Shown here: positions 1 through 6,811 of the stretch, in pieces
Layout of the letters: every line of letters begins with the position of its first letter
Position numbering within the stretch: position 1 is the stretch's first letter
NCBI GenBank assembly: GCA_012798745.1
Contig: JAAZMQ010000034.1
Location: 1-7,088, forward strand
Direction: 5' to 3'
DNA length: 7,088 nucleotides
Source: Bacteroidales bacterium
Lineage (GTDB): Bacteria; Bacteroidota; Bacteroidia; Bacteroidales; Dysgonomonadaceae
Notes under the pieces: generated by a model
Told to the model about the DNA's origin: nothing
What the model saw: the letters and a program-made list of their open reading frames with translations, nothing else
The model's database searches: none
Program-made: the position numbers and the translations under genes

Positions 1-33
1 AAGCATTGCAGCCGTGAGTCGGTTTTTATTCAT
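1..33 (-). CDS. N-terminus of an unidentified protein (partial, leaves window)
   Basis: An ATG on the minus strand at 33-31 opens a frame that runs off the left edge and reads MNKNRLTAAML. It begins 11 bp after the stop of the DUF4831 gene, on the same strand, so it is probably the third gene of the pheS operon. Eleven residues are too few to name a family. The short basic start followed by small and hydrophobic residues would suit a membrane or exported protein, but this is a guess. No Shine-Dalgarno-like site precedes the ATG, which is usual for Bacteroidetes. The call rests on position and spacing only. Confidence 0.45.
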   Translation of the reverse strand, partial: MNKNRLTAAML

Positions 34-44
34 ATATAGCATTT

Positions 45-1124
45 TTATTGGATAATTTGCTTTATAGCTCCAAGTTCGGGATAAAAAATAACCTGAATAG
101 GTTTTTTGCAACTGTCGAACATTTTTTTGGTGAGCACTTCTTTCGATCCGAATTGAACCACATCAACTTCTGCATTTCTTATGATTTGGTTGTTGTGCTC
201 TATTTTCATTTCGGCTTTGGAAGGTATATTATATACCAATCCTTCTTTCAATTTTTTTTCCAGTTGTTGCAATTCTTTTTCGGAGAGTTGCATTTCGGGT
301 TTGGGTGTTTTGTTTGTCAACGACAAGTAAACAGGGGCTCCGGCCAAATTGTCGGCATCAACAAGACCCAACTTCGTCGAGAAACGGGCAATTACTTTTC
401 TGTCGATATTTTTATCGTCCGGAATAAAGGTTATATCCGCAGTAAAAGTTTCGGTTTCGACGGTTCCTGTAAACATTTCGGTGAGCACTTTTTCTTGTAA
501 ATCAAGTTGATCCATTACCACTTTGTAGGCTTCTCCGTCGGGTGGCATATTGTCGGCTTCACCAATAAGAATATCGTTACGGCTTCGACGCAATTCAAGA
601 ATCTGCTTTGCAACCAGCTCGGCTTGTTTGGCTGTTGATCCGGCCATAAGTGTTTCTTCAGAAAAAAACCTACGCGGATCAATGGGCTGTTGTTTGGTTT
701 TGACAGGTTGTTCTGCCGGTGCTGTCGGTTTTATTTCCGGCATGGCATTTATTGTGCAAATCAATCCCTCTTCGGTCAGATATACAAAAGGTTCTGTCGT
801 ATTGGGGCGGAATTCGACCATAAACGAATTGGTTTTATCGGGAATACCTTTATTTGTAACAGATACATTTTCCAACGAATAGACCGTTTTGTTTTCGGTT
901 ATTGGATTTTCGATACCCAAATATCGTCGGGCATATGTATAAAATTCACCTCGTTGATAGGTCGTCTTTTTTGTTTTTAAGGTAATGACAAATGAGGTTT
1001 TCGGCAACGAATAAACCACGCCGTAATTATTGGCCTTGACAGCATCGATACGGGTGGTTTTCTGTGGGAAAACTTCAGAAAACAAAAAAGTGACAAAGAA
1101 AAATAACACATATATTTTTTTCAT
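45..1124 (-). CDS. DUF4831 family secreted protein
   Basis: This 359-residue protein resembles the Bacteroidetes DUF4831 family, whose function is unknown. Residues 1-21 look like a Sec signal peptide: basic MKK, a hydrophobic core at about 4-15, and a possible cleavage near VFPQ/K. It is therefore probably periplasmic or attached to an envelope surface. The body (about 25-355) has no catalytic motif that I recognise. The stretch at about 175-220 (ILELRRSRNDILIGEADNMP, then a Gln/Glu/Leu-rich helix ending EMFTGT) is the part most like the family as I know it. The gene lies 22 bp downstream of pheS on the same strand with no terminator between them, so it is probably co-transcribed from the pheS promoter. 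The link to pheS need not be functional. Family assignment is from memory of family-like segments, not from a search. Confidence 0.8.
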   Translation of the reverse strand: MKKIYVLFFFVTFLFSEVFPQKTTRIDAVKANNYGVVYSLPKTSFVITLKTKKTTYQRGEFYTYARRYLGIENPITENKTVYSLENVSVTNKGIPDKTNSFMVEFRPNTTEPFVYLTEEGLICTINAMPEIKPTAPAEQPVKTKQQPIDPRRFFSEETLMAGSTAKQAELVAKQILELRRSRNDILIGEADNMPPDGEAYKVVMDQLDLQEKVLTEMFTGTVETETFTADITFIPDDKNIDRKVIARFSTKLGLVDADNLAGAPVYLSLTNKTPKPEMQLSEKELQQLEKKLKEGLVYNIPSKAEMKIEHNNQIIRNAEVDVVQFGSKEVLTKKMFDSCKKPIQVIFYPELGAIKQIIQ

Positions 1125-1146
1125 GCTGTGGAAATTTTTTCAGTTT

Positions 1147-2166
1147 TTAGTAAGCCGATTGAAATTGTTCCAAAAACCGCACATCGTTTTCGGAAAACAT
1201 GCGCAAGTCTTTTATCTGATATTTCAGGTTAGTAATGCGCTCGATCCCCATTCCCAAAGCATATCCCGAATATATCTTGCTGTCGATACCGCAATTATCG
1301 AGCACGTTGGGGTCAACAATGCCGCAACCCAAAATTTCTACCCATCCGCTATATTTGCAGAAAGGACAACCTTTTCCACCACATAGATTGCACGATATAT
1401 CCATTTCGGCGCTGGGTTCGGTAAACGGAAAATAGGATGGGCGCAAGCGAATTTTTGTTTCGGTACCAAACGTTTCTTTGGCAAAGAAGAGCAATGCTTG
1501 TTTGAGGTCGGCAAACGACACGTCTTTATCGATATATAATGCTTCCACCTGATGAAAAAAGCAATGGGTACGATACGAAATGGCTTCGTTGCGATATACC
1601 CTTCCCGGGCAGATGATGCGGATGGGGGGTTGTGTTTTTTCCATCACCCGTGTTTGTACCGACGAGGTATGCGTACGCAACAAAATGTCCGGATCATTCT
1701 GAATAAAGAAAGTATCTTGCATATCGCGCGCCGGATGGTCTTCGGGAAAATTCAACGACGTAAACACATGCCAGTCGTCTTCAATTTCGGGACCTTCGGC
1801 AATCGAAAAGCCCAATCTTTTGAATATGTCGCATATCTCTTCTTTTACAATAGATATGGGATGGCGTGTACCTAAAGGAATGGGGTAGGCTGTTCGAGAA
1901 AGATCGATTTCGGAATATTCCGTTTCTGCGTTTTCAAATTGTTTTTTAAGGGATTGTATTTTATCCTGTGCTTTTTGTTTTAATTCGTTAAGCATCATGC
2001 CTACTTCCCTTTTTTGATCGGCCGGAACGTTGCGAAATTCATCCATAAGCGAATGAATCAATCCCTTTTTGCTTAAATACTTAATGCGGAGCGCTTCCAA
2101 TTCTTCTAAAGAGGATGCCGACAAATTCTCGATCTCGGCGAGGAGTGATTTTATTTTTTCTATCAT
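1147..2166 (-). CDS. pheS: Phenylalanine--tRNA ligase alpha subunit
   Basis: PheS is the catalytic subunit of the alpha2-beta2 enzyme that charges tRNA-Phe in the cytoplasm. The 339-residue length is normal. Residues 1-85 are the charged helical arm that contacts tRNA. The class II core follows: DHPARDMQDTFF at 143-154, LLRTHTSSVQ at 162-171, motif 2 from GRVYRNEA (188-195) to FFHQVE (203-208), and motif 3 GMGIER at 305-310. Ala303 in GYALGMG matches E. coli Ala294, which sets the size of the Phe pocket. Four cysteines at 259, 262, 267 and 270 form a CxxC-x4-CxxC knuckle just before GWVEILGCG; this occurs in some bacterial PheS lineages and could bind zinc. No pheT lies next to it, so the beta subunit is encoded elsewhere; I believe split loci are common in Bacteroidetes. 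It heads the leftward operon with the DUF4831 gene 22 bp downstream. Confidence 0.97.
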   Translation of the reverse strand: MIEKIKSLLAEIENLSASSLEELEALRIKYLSKKGLIHSLMDEFRNVPADQKREVGMMLNELKQKAQDKIQSLKKQFENAETEYSEIDLSRTAYPIPLGTRHPISIVKEEICDIFKRLGFSIAEGPEIEDDWHVFTSLNFPEDHPARDMQDTFFIQNDPDILLRTHTSSVQTRVMEKTQPPIRIICPGRVYRNEAISYRTHCFFHQVEALYIDKDVSFADLKQALLFFAKETFGTETKIRLRPSYFPFTEPSAEMDISCNLCGGKGCPFCKYSGWVEILGCGIVDPNVLDNCGIDSKIYSGYALGMGIERITNLKYQIKDLRMFSENDVRFLEQFQSAY

Positions 2167-2203
2167 TGTGTATAAAATTCTACGATGTACTCTTTATTTT
2201 TCA

Positions 2204-2234
2204 CAAAATTACATTTTCCCGGGCGATTAGCCAA
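2204..2234 (-). promoter_or_regulatory. Promoter of pheS operon (Bacteroidetes type)
   Basis: Read on the minus strand, TTG (2234-2232) is followed after 20 bp by TAATTTTG (2211-2204), a full match to the TAnnTTTG form of the -7 element used by the Bacteroidetes primary sigma factor. Transcription would start near 2197, leaving a leader of roughly 30 nt before the pheS ATG at 2166. That is too short for a tRNA-sensing leader or attenuator. The call is from motif and spacing only. Confidence 0.6.
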
Positions 2235-2265
2235 TATTTTCGGTAAAAGATTTGCAAACATGGAG

Positions 2266-2295
2266 TTGAGTATCGGTACTAAATTCGTATTTTTG
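2266..2295 (+). promoter_or_regulatory. Promoter of tilS (Bacteroidetes type)
   Basis: TTG at 2266-2268 is followed after 19 bp by TATTTTTG at 2288-2295, matching TAnnTTTG. The expected start near 2301 gives a leader of about 23 nt before the tilS ATG at 2324. This site and the pheS promoter face away from each other, with their -33 elements about 32 bp apart, so both genes could share a regulator, although no operator is evident. Confidence 0.6.
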
Positions 2296-2323
2296 TTGTG
2301 GAGTAATGTAGAATATAAAAAGA

Positions 2324-3643
2324 ATGATCGAAAAAGTTCGCAGTTATATTAAAGAAAATCGATTGTTAGAGCCTGATGATCGCGTAATTGTCGGATTAAG
2401 TGGCGGCATGGATTCCATGACATTAATCGATGTGCTCTTGTCGTTAGGATACCGATGCGTGGCGGCACATTGCAATTTTCATCTTCGTGGTGAAGAGTCT
2501 GAACGCGACGCAGCTTTTGTAAAGCAATGGTGCGAAAGTGCTGAGGTAAAACTTGTTTCTATAGATTTTGATACGTATCGATATGCCGCTGATCATAAAA
2601 TTTCCATTGAAATGGCTGCCCGCGAATTGCGGTATGAATGGTTTGAAGACGTGCGTAAACAACATCATGCCAACGCTATTGCCGTAGCACATCATCGCGA
2701 TGATCTGGCGGAAACGGTGTTGTTGAATCTTATTCGCGGAACAGGTATCAGGGGACTTACCGGCATTTCGCCTAAAAACAACTTTATTGTACGGCCTTTG
2801 TTGGGTGTTTCGCGTGACGAAATTGAAGCTTATGTCGATGAGCGAAAATTACCTTTTATTTTTGACAGCACCAACAGCGACGATGCTTTTGTGCGAAATT
2901 TTCTGCGATTGAATGTCATTCCTCTTCTTGAAAAAATGAATCCGTCGGTTAAAAATGCCATTTATCGCACGGCACAACATGTCGGTGAAGCAAAAAAAAT
3001 CTACGATTTCTACATAGAAACTCAAAAAAAAGCGATTTTTATCGATAACCGTATCGATATCGACAAACTCAAAGCAACTCTTTCTCCTGCGGCAATGTTG
3101 TTCGAAATTCTTTCGCCTTTCGGTTTCAATGCTTCGGTAATCGAAGATATTTGTCAACGTTTGGACAGCACACCCGGTAAGGTGTTTTATTCGGATGATT
3201 ATCGATTAATCAAGGATAGAAAAGATCTTATCTTGGATAAAATTTCTGATGAAAAACCTTTGCAAAGAGAATATACAATCGATAAAGTTGCACAAGAGAT
3301 TACCGATCCCATTCGTTTAAAAATCAGTTTTTTATCGGAGGATGCAATAATCAACAAAGATGCCCGATTTTTGTATGCCGATGCGGATAAACTCTCGTTT
3401 CCGTTAACCCTACGTAAATGGCAGGCGGGCGATTGGTTTGTTCCCTTTGGTATGAAGGGGAAGAAGAAGCTGAGCGATTTTTTTACCGACAGAAAATTCA
3501 GTCTAACCGACAAAGAAAATGCCTGGATTCTTACGTCGGATGAAAATATTGTGTGGGTGGTGGGGGAGCGCCCCGATGAACGCTTTAAGGTTACCGAATC
3601 TACTGAAAATGTACTGGTTATGGAATTTATTAATGATTCATGA
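2324..3643 (+). CDS. tilS: tRNA(Ile)-lysidine synthase
   Basis: TilS uses ATP to attach lysine to C34 of the CAU-anticodon tRNA-Ile, changing it from AUG to AUA decoding; it is normally essential. The 439-residue protein has the N-type PP-loop ATPase motif SGGMDS at 26-31. The conserved AHHRDDLAETVLLNLIRGTG segment lies at about 122-141, and DSTN (181-184) leads into RNFLRLNVIPLL (191-202). A middle helical linker follows at about 205-340. The C-terminal tRNA-binding domain spans about 361-437 and includes WQAGDWFVPFGMKG and KKLSDFF. Length is close to the E. coli protein (about 432), so it is the long form with both domains. The start is supported by the promoter 29 bp upstream and by the usual 25-residue lead-in to the PP-loop. 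It is divergent from pheS. No strong terminator follows it. Confidence 0.96.
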   Translation: MIEKVRSYIKENRLLEPDDRVIVGLSGGMDSMTLIDVLLSLGYRCVAAHCNFHLRGEESERDAAFVKQWCESAEVKLVSIDFDTYRYAADHKISIEMAARELRYEWFEDVRKQHHANAIAVAHHRDDLAETVLLNLIRGTGIRGLTGISPKNNFIVRPLLGVSRDEIEAYVDERKLPFIFDSTNSDDAFVRNFLRLNVIPLLEKMNPSVKNAIYRTAQHVGEAKKIYDFYIETQKKAIFIDNRIDIDKLKATLSPAAMLFEILSPFGFNASVIEDICQRLDSTPGKVFYSDDYRLIKDRKDLILDKISDEKPLQREYTIDKVAQEITDPIRLKISFLSEDAIINKDARFLYADADKLSFPLTLRKWQAGDWFVPFGMKGKKKLSDFFTDRKFSLTDKENAWILTSDENIVWVVGERPDERFKVTESTENVLVMEFINDS

Positions 3644-3734
3644 AACAGTTTTTTGTTTTTTGTGAAAATTTTTCCGTGTCTTCATGCAACTTTTTCCCGA
3701 TTTTTGCATTATAATTATAAAGAATATAATTTAA

Positions 3735-3890
3735 ATGATAAGCTACCAATATATGAAAGCAAGTGATTTACGTGACATTTTTGCAATAGCAACATTGACG
3801 GGATTTGCATATTTGATGATCCGCAGTTACCGTATCCGAAAAAAGAAAGAGCGCGAATTAAAAGAATTTTCTCATTTCCAACTTTTCTAA
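3735..3890 (+). CDS. Small single-pass membrane protein (51 aa, hypothetical)
   Basis: This short frame fills the gap between tilS and serS. It begins MISYQYMKASDLRDIF and ends in TAA at 3888-3890. Residues 15-29 are hydrophobic (IFAIATLTGFAYLMI), enough for a short transmembrane helix. They are followed by a strongly basic stretch (RSYRIRKKKER, 30-40) and a charged tail. The positive-inside rule would put the C-terminus in the cytoplasm. I do not recognise the family. The next ATG, at codon 7 (3753), is an alternative start giving 45 residues. Codon choice looks like ordinary coding sequence, and the layout of one helix plus a basic tail is unlikely to be random. It lies 91 bp after tilS, so it could be read through from it or have its own weak promoter. 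It could still be a chance frame. Confidence 0.55.
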   Translation: MISYQYMKASDLRDIFAIATLTGFAYLMIRSYRIRKKKERELKEFSHFQLF

Positions 3891-3922
3891 CCAACTAAAT
3901 TGGCAGGTGAACGATAAAGGAG

Positions 3923-3992
3923 ATTTCAACTGTTTTTCGTGCAAAGTTTTTTCTTTACCTTTGTACGTTTGAAAACAACAAATAGTTGAAAT
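3923..3992. repeat. 9-bp inverted repeat flanking the serS promoter
   Basis: ATTTCAACT at 3923-3931 is the exact reverse complement of AGTTGAAAT at 3984-3992, with 52 bp between them. The -7 element (3956-3963) sits between the arms. Only the right arm would be in the serS leader RNA, so it is not a leader hairpin. As DNA it could be two half-sites for a regulator. A 9-bp match in AT-rich DNA may also be chance. Confidence 0.3.
3956..3963 (+). promoter_or_regulatory. -7 element of the serS promoter
   Basis: TACCTTTG is a full match to the Bacteroidetes TAnnTTTG -7 element. The expected start near 3970 leaves a leader of about 33 nt to the serS ATG at 4003. No exact TTG lies 19-21 bp upstream; the T-rich stretch at 3933-3937 is the nearest candidate for a weak -33 element. 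The leader is too short for a T-box or similar riboswitch. Confidence 0.6.
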
Positions 3993-4002
3993 TGCTTTTT
4001 TT

Positions 4003-5274
4003 ATGCTTACATTAAAGACAATAAACGAAAACCCGGAAGAGGTTATCCGTAAACTTGCGAAAAAAAATTTCGATGCCTCTGAAATTATTAGTCAAATTAT
4101 CGAATTAGATAATAAACGACGGAGTACGCAGGTTCTTCTCGATAGTACCTTAGCCGAAATCAATTCCTTATCCCGCACGATTGGGAAGTTGATTAAAGAA
4201 GGTAAAAAAGAAGATGCTTTGCAAATTCGGGAGAAAGTAAGCAAATTGAAAGAATCTTCCCGTCTCTATGATGATACGTTGAAAGAAACCGAAGAAAAAA
4301 TACAAAATCTGTTGGTACTTCTTCCCAATCTTCCCCATGACTCGGTTCCTGAAGGAAAATCTGCTGAAGATAATGTTGTGGAAAAAACCGGAGGAAAAAT
4401 GCCGGAACTCCCTGCCGATGCTCTTCCTCATTGGGAGCTGGCGAAGAAATATGATATTATCGACTTTGAGTTGGGTGTCAAAATTACCGGTGCCGGTTTT
4501 CCGGTATACAAAGGGAAAGGCGCCCAACTGCAACGTGCTCTCATTAATTTCTTCCTAGACAGGGCTCGGGAAGCGGGGTTTGAAGAGGTGCAGCCACCTT
4601 ATATGGTAAATGAAGCATCGGCGTTTGCAACAGGTCAATTGCCCGATAAAGAAGAGCAAATGTATCATGTGGAAATCGATAATCTCTATTTGATACCTAC
4701 TGCTGAAGTGCCTGTCACCAATGTGTATCGCGATGTGATTCTCGACGAAAAAGATCTACCCATAAAAAATACGGCATATTCGGCTTGTTTCCGTCGTGAA
4801 GCAGGTTCGTACGGAAAAGATGTACGCGGACTCAACCGCCTGCATCAGTTCGATAAAGTGGAAATTGTTTGCATTGAAAAGCCCGAAAATTCCTATGCAC
4901 GTCTGCAACAGATGGTAGACCATGTGCAAACATTGGTCGATGCCTTGGAGTTACCTTGGCGTATCCTTCGTCTTTGTGGTGGTGATATGGGTTTTACTTC
5001 GGCTCTCACGTTCGATTTCGAAGTGTTTTCCGCCGCACAAAAACGGTGGTTGGAAGTAAGTTCGGTGTCGAATTTTGAAAGTTATCAGGCCAACCGACTG
5101 AAATGTCGCTATCGCGATGCCAACCGCAAAATCCACCTTTGCCACACCCTGAATGGCAGTGCTCTCGCCTTACCCCGTATTGTGGCAGCACTGTTGGAAA
5201 ACAATCAAACGCCCCACGGTATCCGCATCCCTAACGTATTGGTACCTTATACCGGCTTTGAACGTATCGATTAA
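4003..5274 (+). CDS. serS: Serine--tRNA ligase
   Basis: SerS charges tRNA-Ser, and in many bacteria tRNA-Sec, with serine as a cytoplasmic homodimer. The 423-residue length is typical. Residues about 27-104 form the long antiparallel coiled-coil arm that holds the long variable arm of tRNA-Ser, with a tight turn near GKLIKEGKKEDA (61-72). The class II core includes PTAEVPVTN (232-240) for the serine site, motif 2 from CFRREAGSYG (262-271) to HQFDKVE (281-287), and motif 3 NGSALALPRIVAALLEN at 384-400. SNFESYQANR (356-365) is a further conserved core segment. The NGSALALPR form of motif 3 is the one I know from Bacteroidetes. Of its 25 arginine codons only one is AGG and none is AGA, in sharp contrast to the next gene. 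It appears to have its own promoter. Confidence 0.97.
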   Translation: MLTLKTINENPEEVIRKLAKKNFDASEIISQIIELDNKRRSTQVLLDSTLAEINSLSRTIGKLIKEGKKEDALQIREKVSKLKESSRLYDDTLKETEEKIQNLLVLLPNLPHDSVPEGKSAEDNVVEKTGGKMPELPADALPHWELAKKYDIIDFELGVKITGAGFPVYKGKGAQLQRALINFFLDRAREAGFEEVQPPYMVNEASAFATGQLPDKEEQMYHVEIDNLYLIPTAEVPVTNVYRDVILDEKDLPIKNTAYSACFRREAGSYGKDVRGLNRLHQFDKVEIVCIEKPENSYARLQQMVDHVQTLVDALELPWRILRLCGGDMGFTSALTFDFEVFSAAQKRWLEVSSVSNFESYQANRLKCRYRDANRKIHLCHTLNGSALALPRIVAALLENNQTPHGIRIPNVLVPYTGFERID

Positions 5275-5302
5275 AAAAGCCCGCTTCGAAATGGCTGTTT
5301 TT
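5275..5302 (+). terminator. Weak terminator-like hairpin after serS
   Basis: Directly after the serS stop, AGCC (5278-5281) can pair with GGCT (5293-5296) around an 11-nt loop. The stem is preceded by A residues and followed by G and five T residues (5298-5302). The four-base-pair stem is short, so termination would be partial at best. If it works, rtcB would depend on readthrough or on an unrecognised promoter, because no TAnnTTTG match is seen in 5303-5350. Confidence 0.3.
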
Positions 5303-5350
5303 GTCGAGATCAAAGAGGGAAGATTCATAAACTGAAAAATAGCTATATCG

Positions 5351-6508
5351 ATGAGGATTATAAAAACAAATAAACTCCCCATATATTCTTGGGCATCGGA
5401 AGTAGAAAAAGGTGCTTTGGAACAAGCTATTCACTTGGCTGAGCATCCTTTTGCCCGACGTCACGTGTGTTTATTGCCCGATGTGCATGAAGGATTTGGT
5501 ATGCCTATCGGAGCCGTTTTGGCAACACAAGAAGTGATCATTCCAAATGCCGTTGGTGTAGACATTGGGTGCGGCATGTGTGCTGTTAAAACCAATATTC
5601 GAATAGAAGAATTCGATCCGCAGACTTTGAAAAATATCGTTCTCGATATCAAAGAGAGAATACCCGTAGGCTTTAAGCACCATAAAAAAAGACAAAACTT
5701 ACCTTCACACTTAAAAAACCCTTCCGGTCTTATTACGAAAATGGAGTTTAACGATATCCCTTATCAAATTGGCACACTGGGTGGAGGCAATCACTTTATT
5801 GAAATTCAGAAAGATAAAGATAACTTTATATGGATAATGTTGCATTCAGGCAGTAGAAACTTAGGGAAAAAAGTAGCTGATTATTATAATAAAGAGGCCA
5901 AAAAATGGAGCAAGAATTGGGAAAATCAAGTGCTGAAATCTTGGAATTTGGCATTTCTTGATGTAAATTCCGACTTAGGCAATCAATATATTGAAGAGAT
6001 GAATTATTGCTTGCAATTTGCTAAGGCCAACCGCCTTCATATGCTAGATACAGTAAAAAATATTTTTTATGATCATACTCAATGCGATTTTGGCGAAATG
6101 ATAAGTATCCACCACAATTATGCCAATTATGAAAAACATTTTGGCGAGTGGTATTGGATCCATCGCAAAGGTGCTATTTCAGCAAAAAAAGGAGAATTTG
6201 GTATCGTTCCGGGTAGTCAAGGTACTCCAAGTTATATTGTTCGTGGAAAAGGTAATGTTGATAGTTTTATGAGTAGCGCACACGGCGCAGGCAGAGTCAT
6301 AAGCAGGCGCGAAGCAATCAGGAAACTCAATTTGAATTCGATTAGAAGCGAATTGGATAAACGCGGAATTATTCATTCCATAGGCAAACAAAAAGATTTG
6401 GATGAAGCCCCGCAGTGTTACAAAAATATCGATCAGGTTATTGAAGAACAAAGCGATCTTGTAGAACCGATATGTAAATTATATCCGTTGGCGGTGATAA
6501 AAGGATAA
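5351..6508 (+). CDS. rtcB: RNA-splicing ligase RtcB (3'-phosphate/5'-OH ligase)
   Basis: RtcB joins RNA ends bearing 2',3'-cyclic phosphate or 3'-phosphate to 5'-OH ends, using GTP and Mn2+. In bacteria it is tied to repair of cleaved tRNA and rRNA. The 385-residue protein is slightly shorter than E. coli RtcB (408) and keeps the active-site blocks: DVHEG (44-48), GVDIGCGM (69-76) with metal ligands Asp71 and Cys74, GGGNHF (144-149) with His148, LHSGSR (164-169) with His165, HHNY (254-257) with His255-Asn256, and AHGAGR (310-315) with His311, the expected GMP-linked histidine. It ends IKG with the usual C-terminal lysine. PGSQG (287-291) replaces the commoner PGSMG. No rtcA, rtcR, archease or prfH is visible nearby. 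Eight of 16 Arg codons are AGA/AGG and sampled internal stretches are about one-third GC, unlike serS, which suggests transfer. It starts 76 bp after serS. Confidence 0.95.
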   Translation: MRIIKTNKLPIYSWASEVEKGALEQAIHLAEHPFARRHVCLLPDVHEGFGMPIGAVLATQEVIIPNAVGVDIGCGMCAVKTNIRIEEFDPQTLKNIVLDIKERIPVGFKHHKKRQNLPSHLKNPSGLITKMEFNDIPYQIGTLGGGNHFIEIQKDKDNFIWIMLHSGSRNLGKKVADYYNKEAKKWSKNWENQVLKSWNLAFLDVNSDLGNQYIEEMNYCLQFAKANRLHMLDTVKNIFYDHTQCDFGEMISIHHNYANYEKHFGEWYWIHRKGAISAKKGEFGIVPGSQGTPSYIVRGKGNVDSFMSSAHGAGRVISRREAIRKLNLNSIRSELDKRGIIHSIGKQKDLDEAPQCYKNIDQVIEEQSDLVEPICKLYPLAVIKG

Positions 6509-6513
6509 AGTGT

Positions 6514-6750
6514 ATGTATATACCATCTTATATTTCACTCCACAAAAGTGGTAAATTGAAAATGTTGGCTGAAAGTTTATGGCAACACATGGAAAAATGC
6601 GATTTGTGTCCAAGAAATTGTGGGGCGAACCGATTAATCGGCGAAAAAGGCACTTGTGGAGCCGACACATCGTTGCGTATAGCTTCATTCGGTCCACATT
6701 TTGGAGAAGAACGTGAATTGGTAGGAAAGGGGATTGGTGAATTTTCATGA
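6514..6750 (+). pseudogene. Truncated COG1313 (PflX-like) radical SAM protein, N-terminal remnant
   Basis: The 78-codon frame closely resembles the N-terminus of COG1313 iron-sulfur proteins, which are distant relatives of the pyruvate formate-lyase activating enzyme. It has the MYIPSYISLHKSGKL start and an N-terminal cysteine cluster C-x2-CP-x2-C followed by GTCGAD, and then SFGPHFGEERELVGKG. Intact members are about 300 residues and continue directly into a glycine/serine-rich strand and the CxxxCxxC loop that binds the catalytic cluster and S-adenosylmethionine. Here the frame instead reads GIGEFS and stops. No continuation is found in any forward frame of 6751-6882, so this is loss of the 3' part and not a simple frameshift. 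It starts 5 bp after rtcB, so the two were probably one transcript. Without the radical SAM core it cannot do the family's chemistry, though a short cysteine-rich peptide could still be made. Confidence 0.8.
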
Positions 6751-6803
6751 ACACGAAATTAAGTATAAATGTTTAATAAAACGAGATTCATGTTAGTTAA
6801 TTG

Positions 6804-6811
6804 CAAAGATA
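6804..6811 (-). promoter_or_regulatory. Orphan promoter-like -7 element
   Basis: On the minus strand 6811-6804 reads TATCTTTG, a full match to TAnnTTTG. At the expected -33 position, 19 bp upstream, the best fit is TGG (6833-6831) instead of TTG. Transcription would run left into the PflX-like remnant in antisense, where no plausible gene starts. It may be the leftover promoter of a gene lost in the rearrangement that cut the remnant, or a chance match in AT-rich DNA. Confidence 0.25.

Noticed and set aside
48..500. Long plus-strand frames opposite the DUF4831 and pheS genes (for example 48-500, 550-882, 1030-1386, 1552-1875)
   Set aside because: They are antisense shadows of well-supported genes, rich in Phe, Cys and Arg, with no recognisable family sequence.
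3644..3710. T-rich stretch after tilS considered as a terminator
   Set aside because: I could not find a stem of useful length next to the T runs; only a weak ATGAA/TTCAT match is present.
3704..3734. Possible promoter for the small membrane protein (TTG at 3704-3706 and TATAATTT or TAATTTAA near 3725-3734)
   Set aside because: The -7 element misses the consensus at two positions, and the start would fall after the first ATG. It could serve only the internal ATG at 3753.
3916..3922. Shine-Dalgarno-like AAGGAG run before serS
   Set aside because: No start codon lies at a useful distance, it is upstream of the predicted serS transcription start, and Bacteroidetes rarely rely on such sites.
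5291..5335. 14-codon frame MAVFVEIKEGRFIN ahead of rtcB, considered as a leader peptide
   Set aside because: It has no run of regulatory codons, no start context, and overlaps the terminator-like hairpin. It is too short to support.
6479..6754. Minus-strand frame of 91 codons opposite the PflX-like remnant
   Set aside because: The plus-strand frame has recognisable cysteine motifs. The antisense product is a shadow with no family features, despite the promoter-like site upstream.
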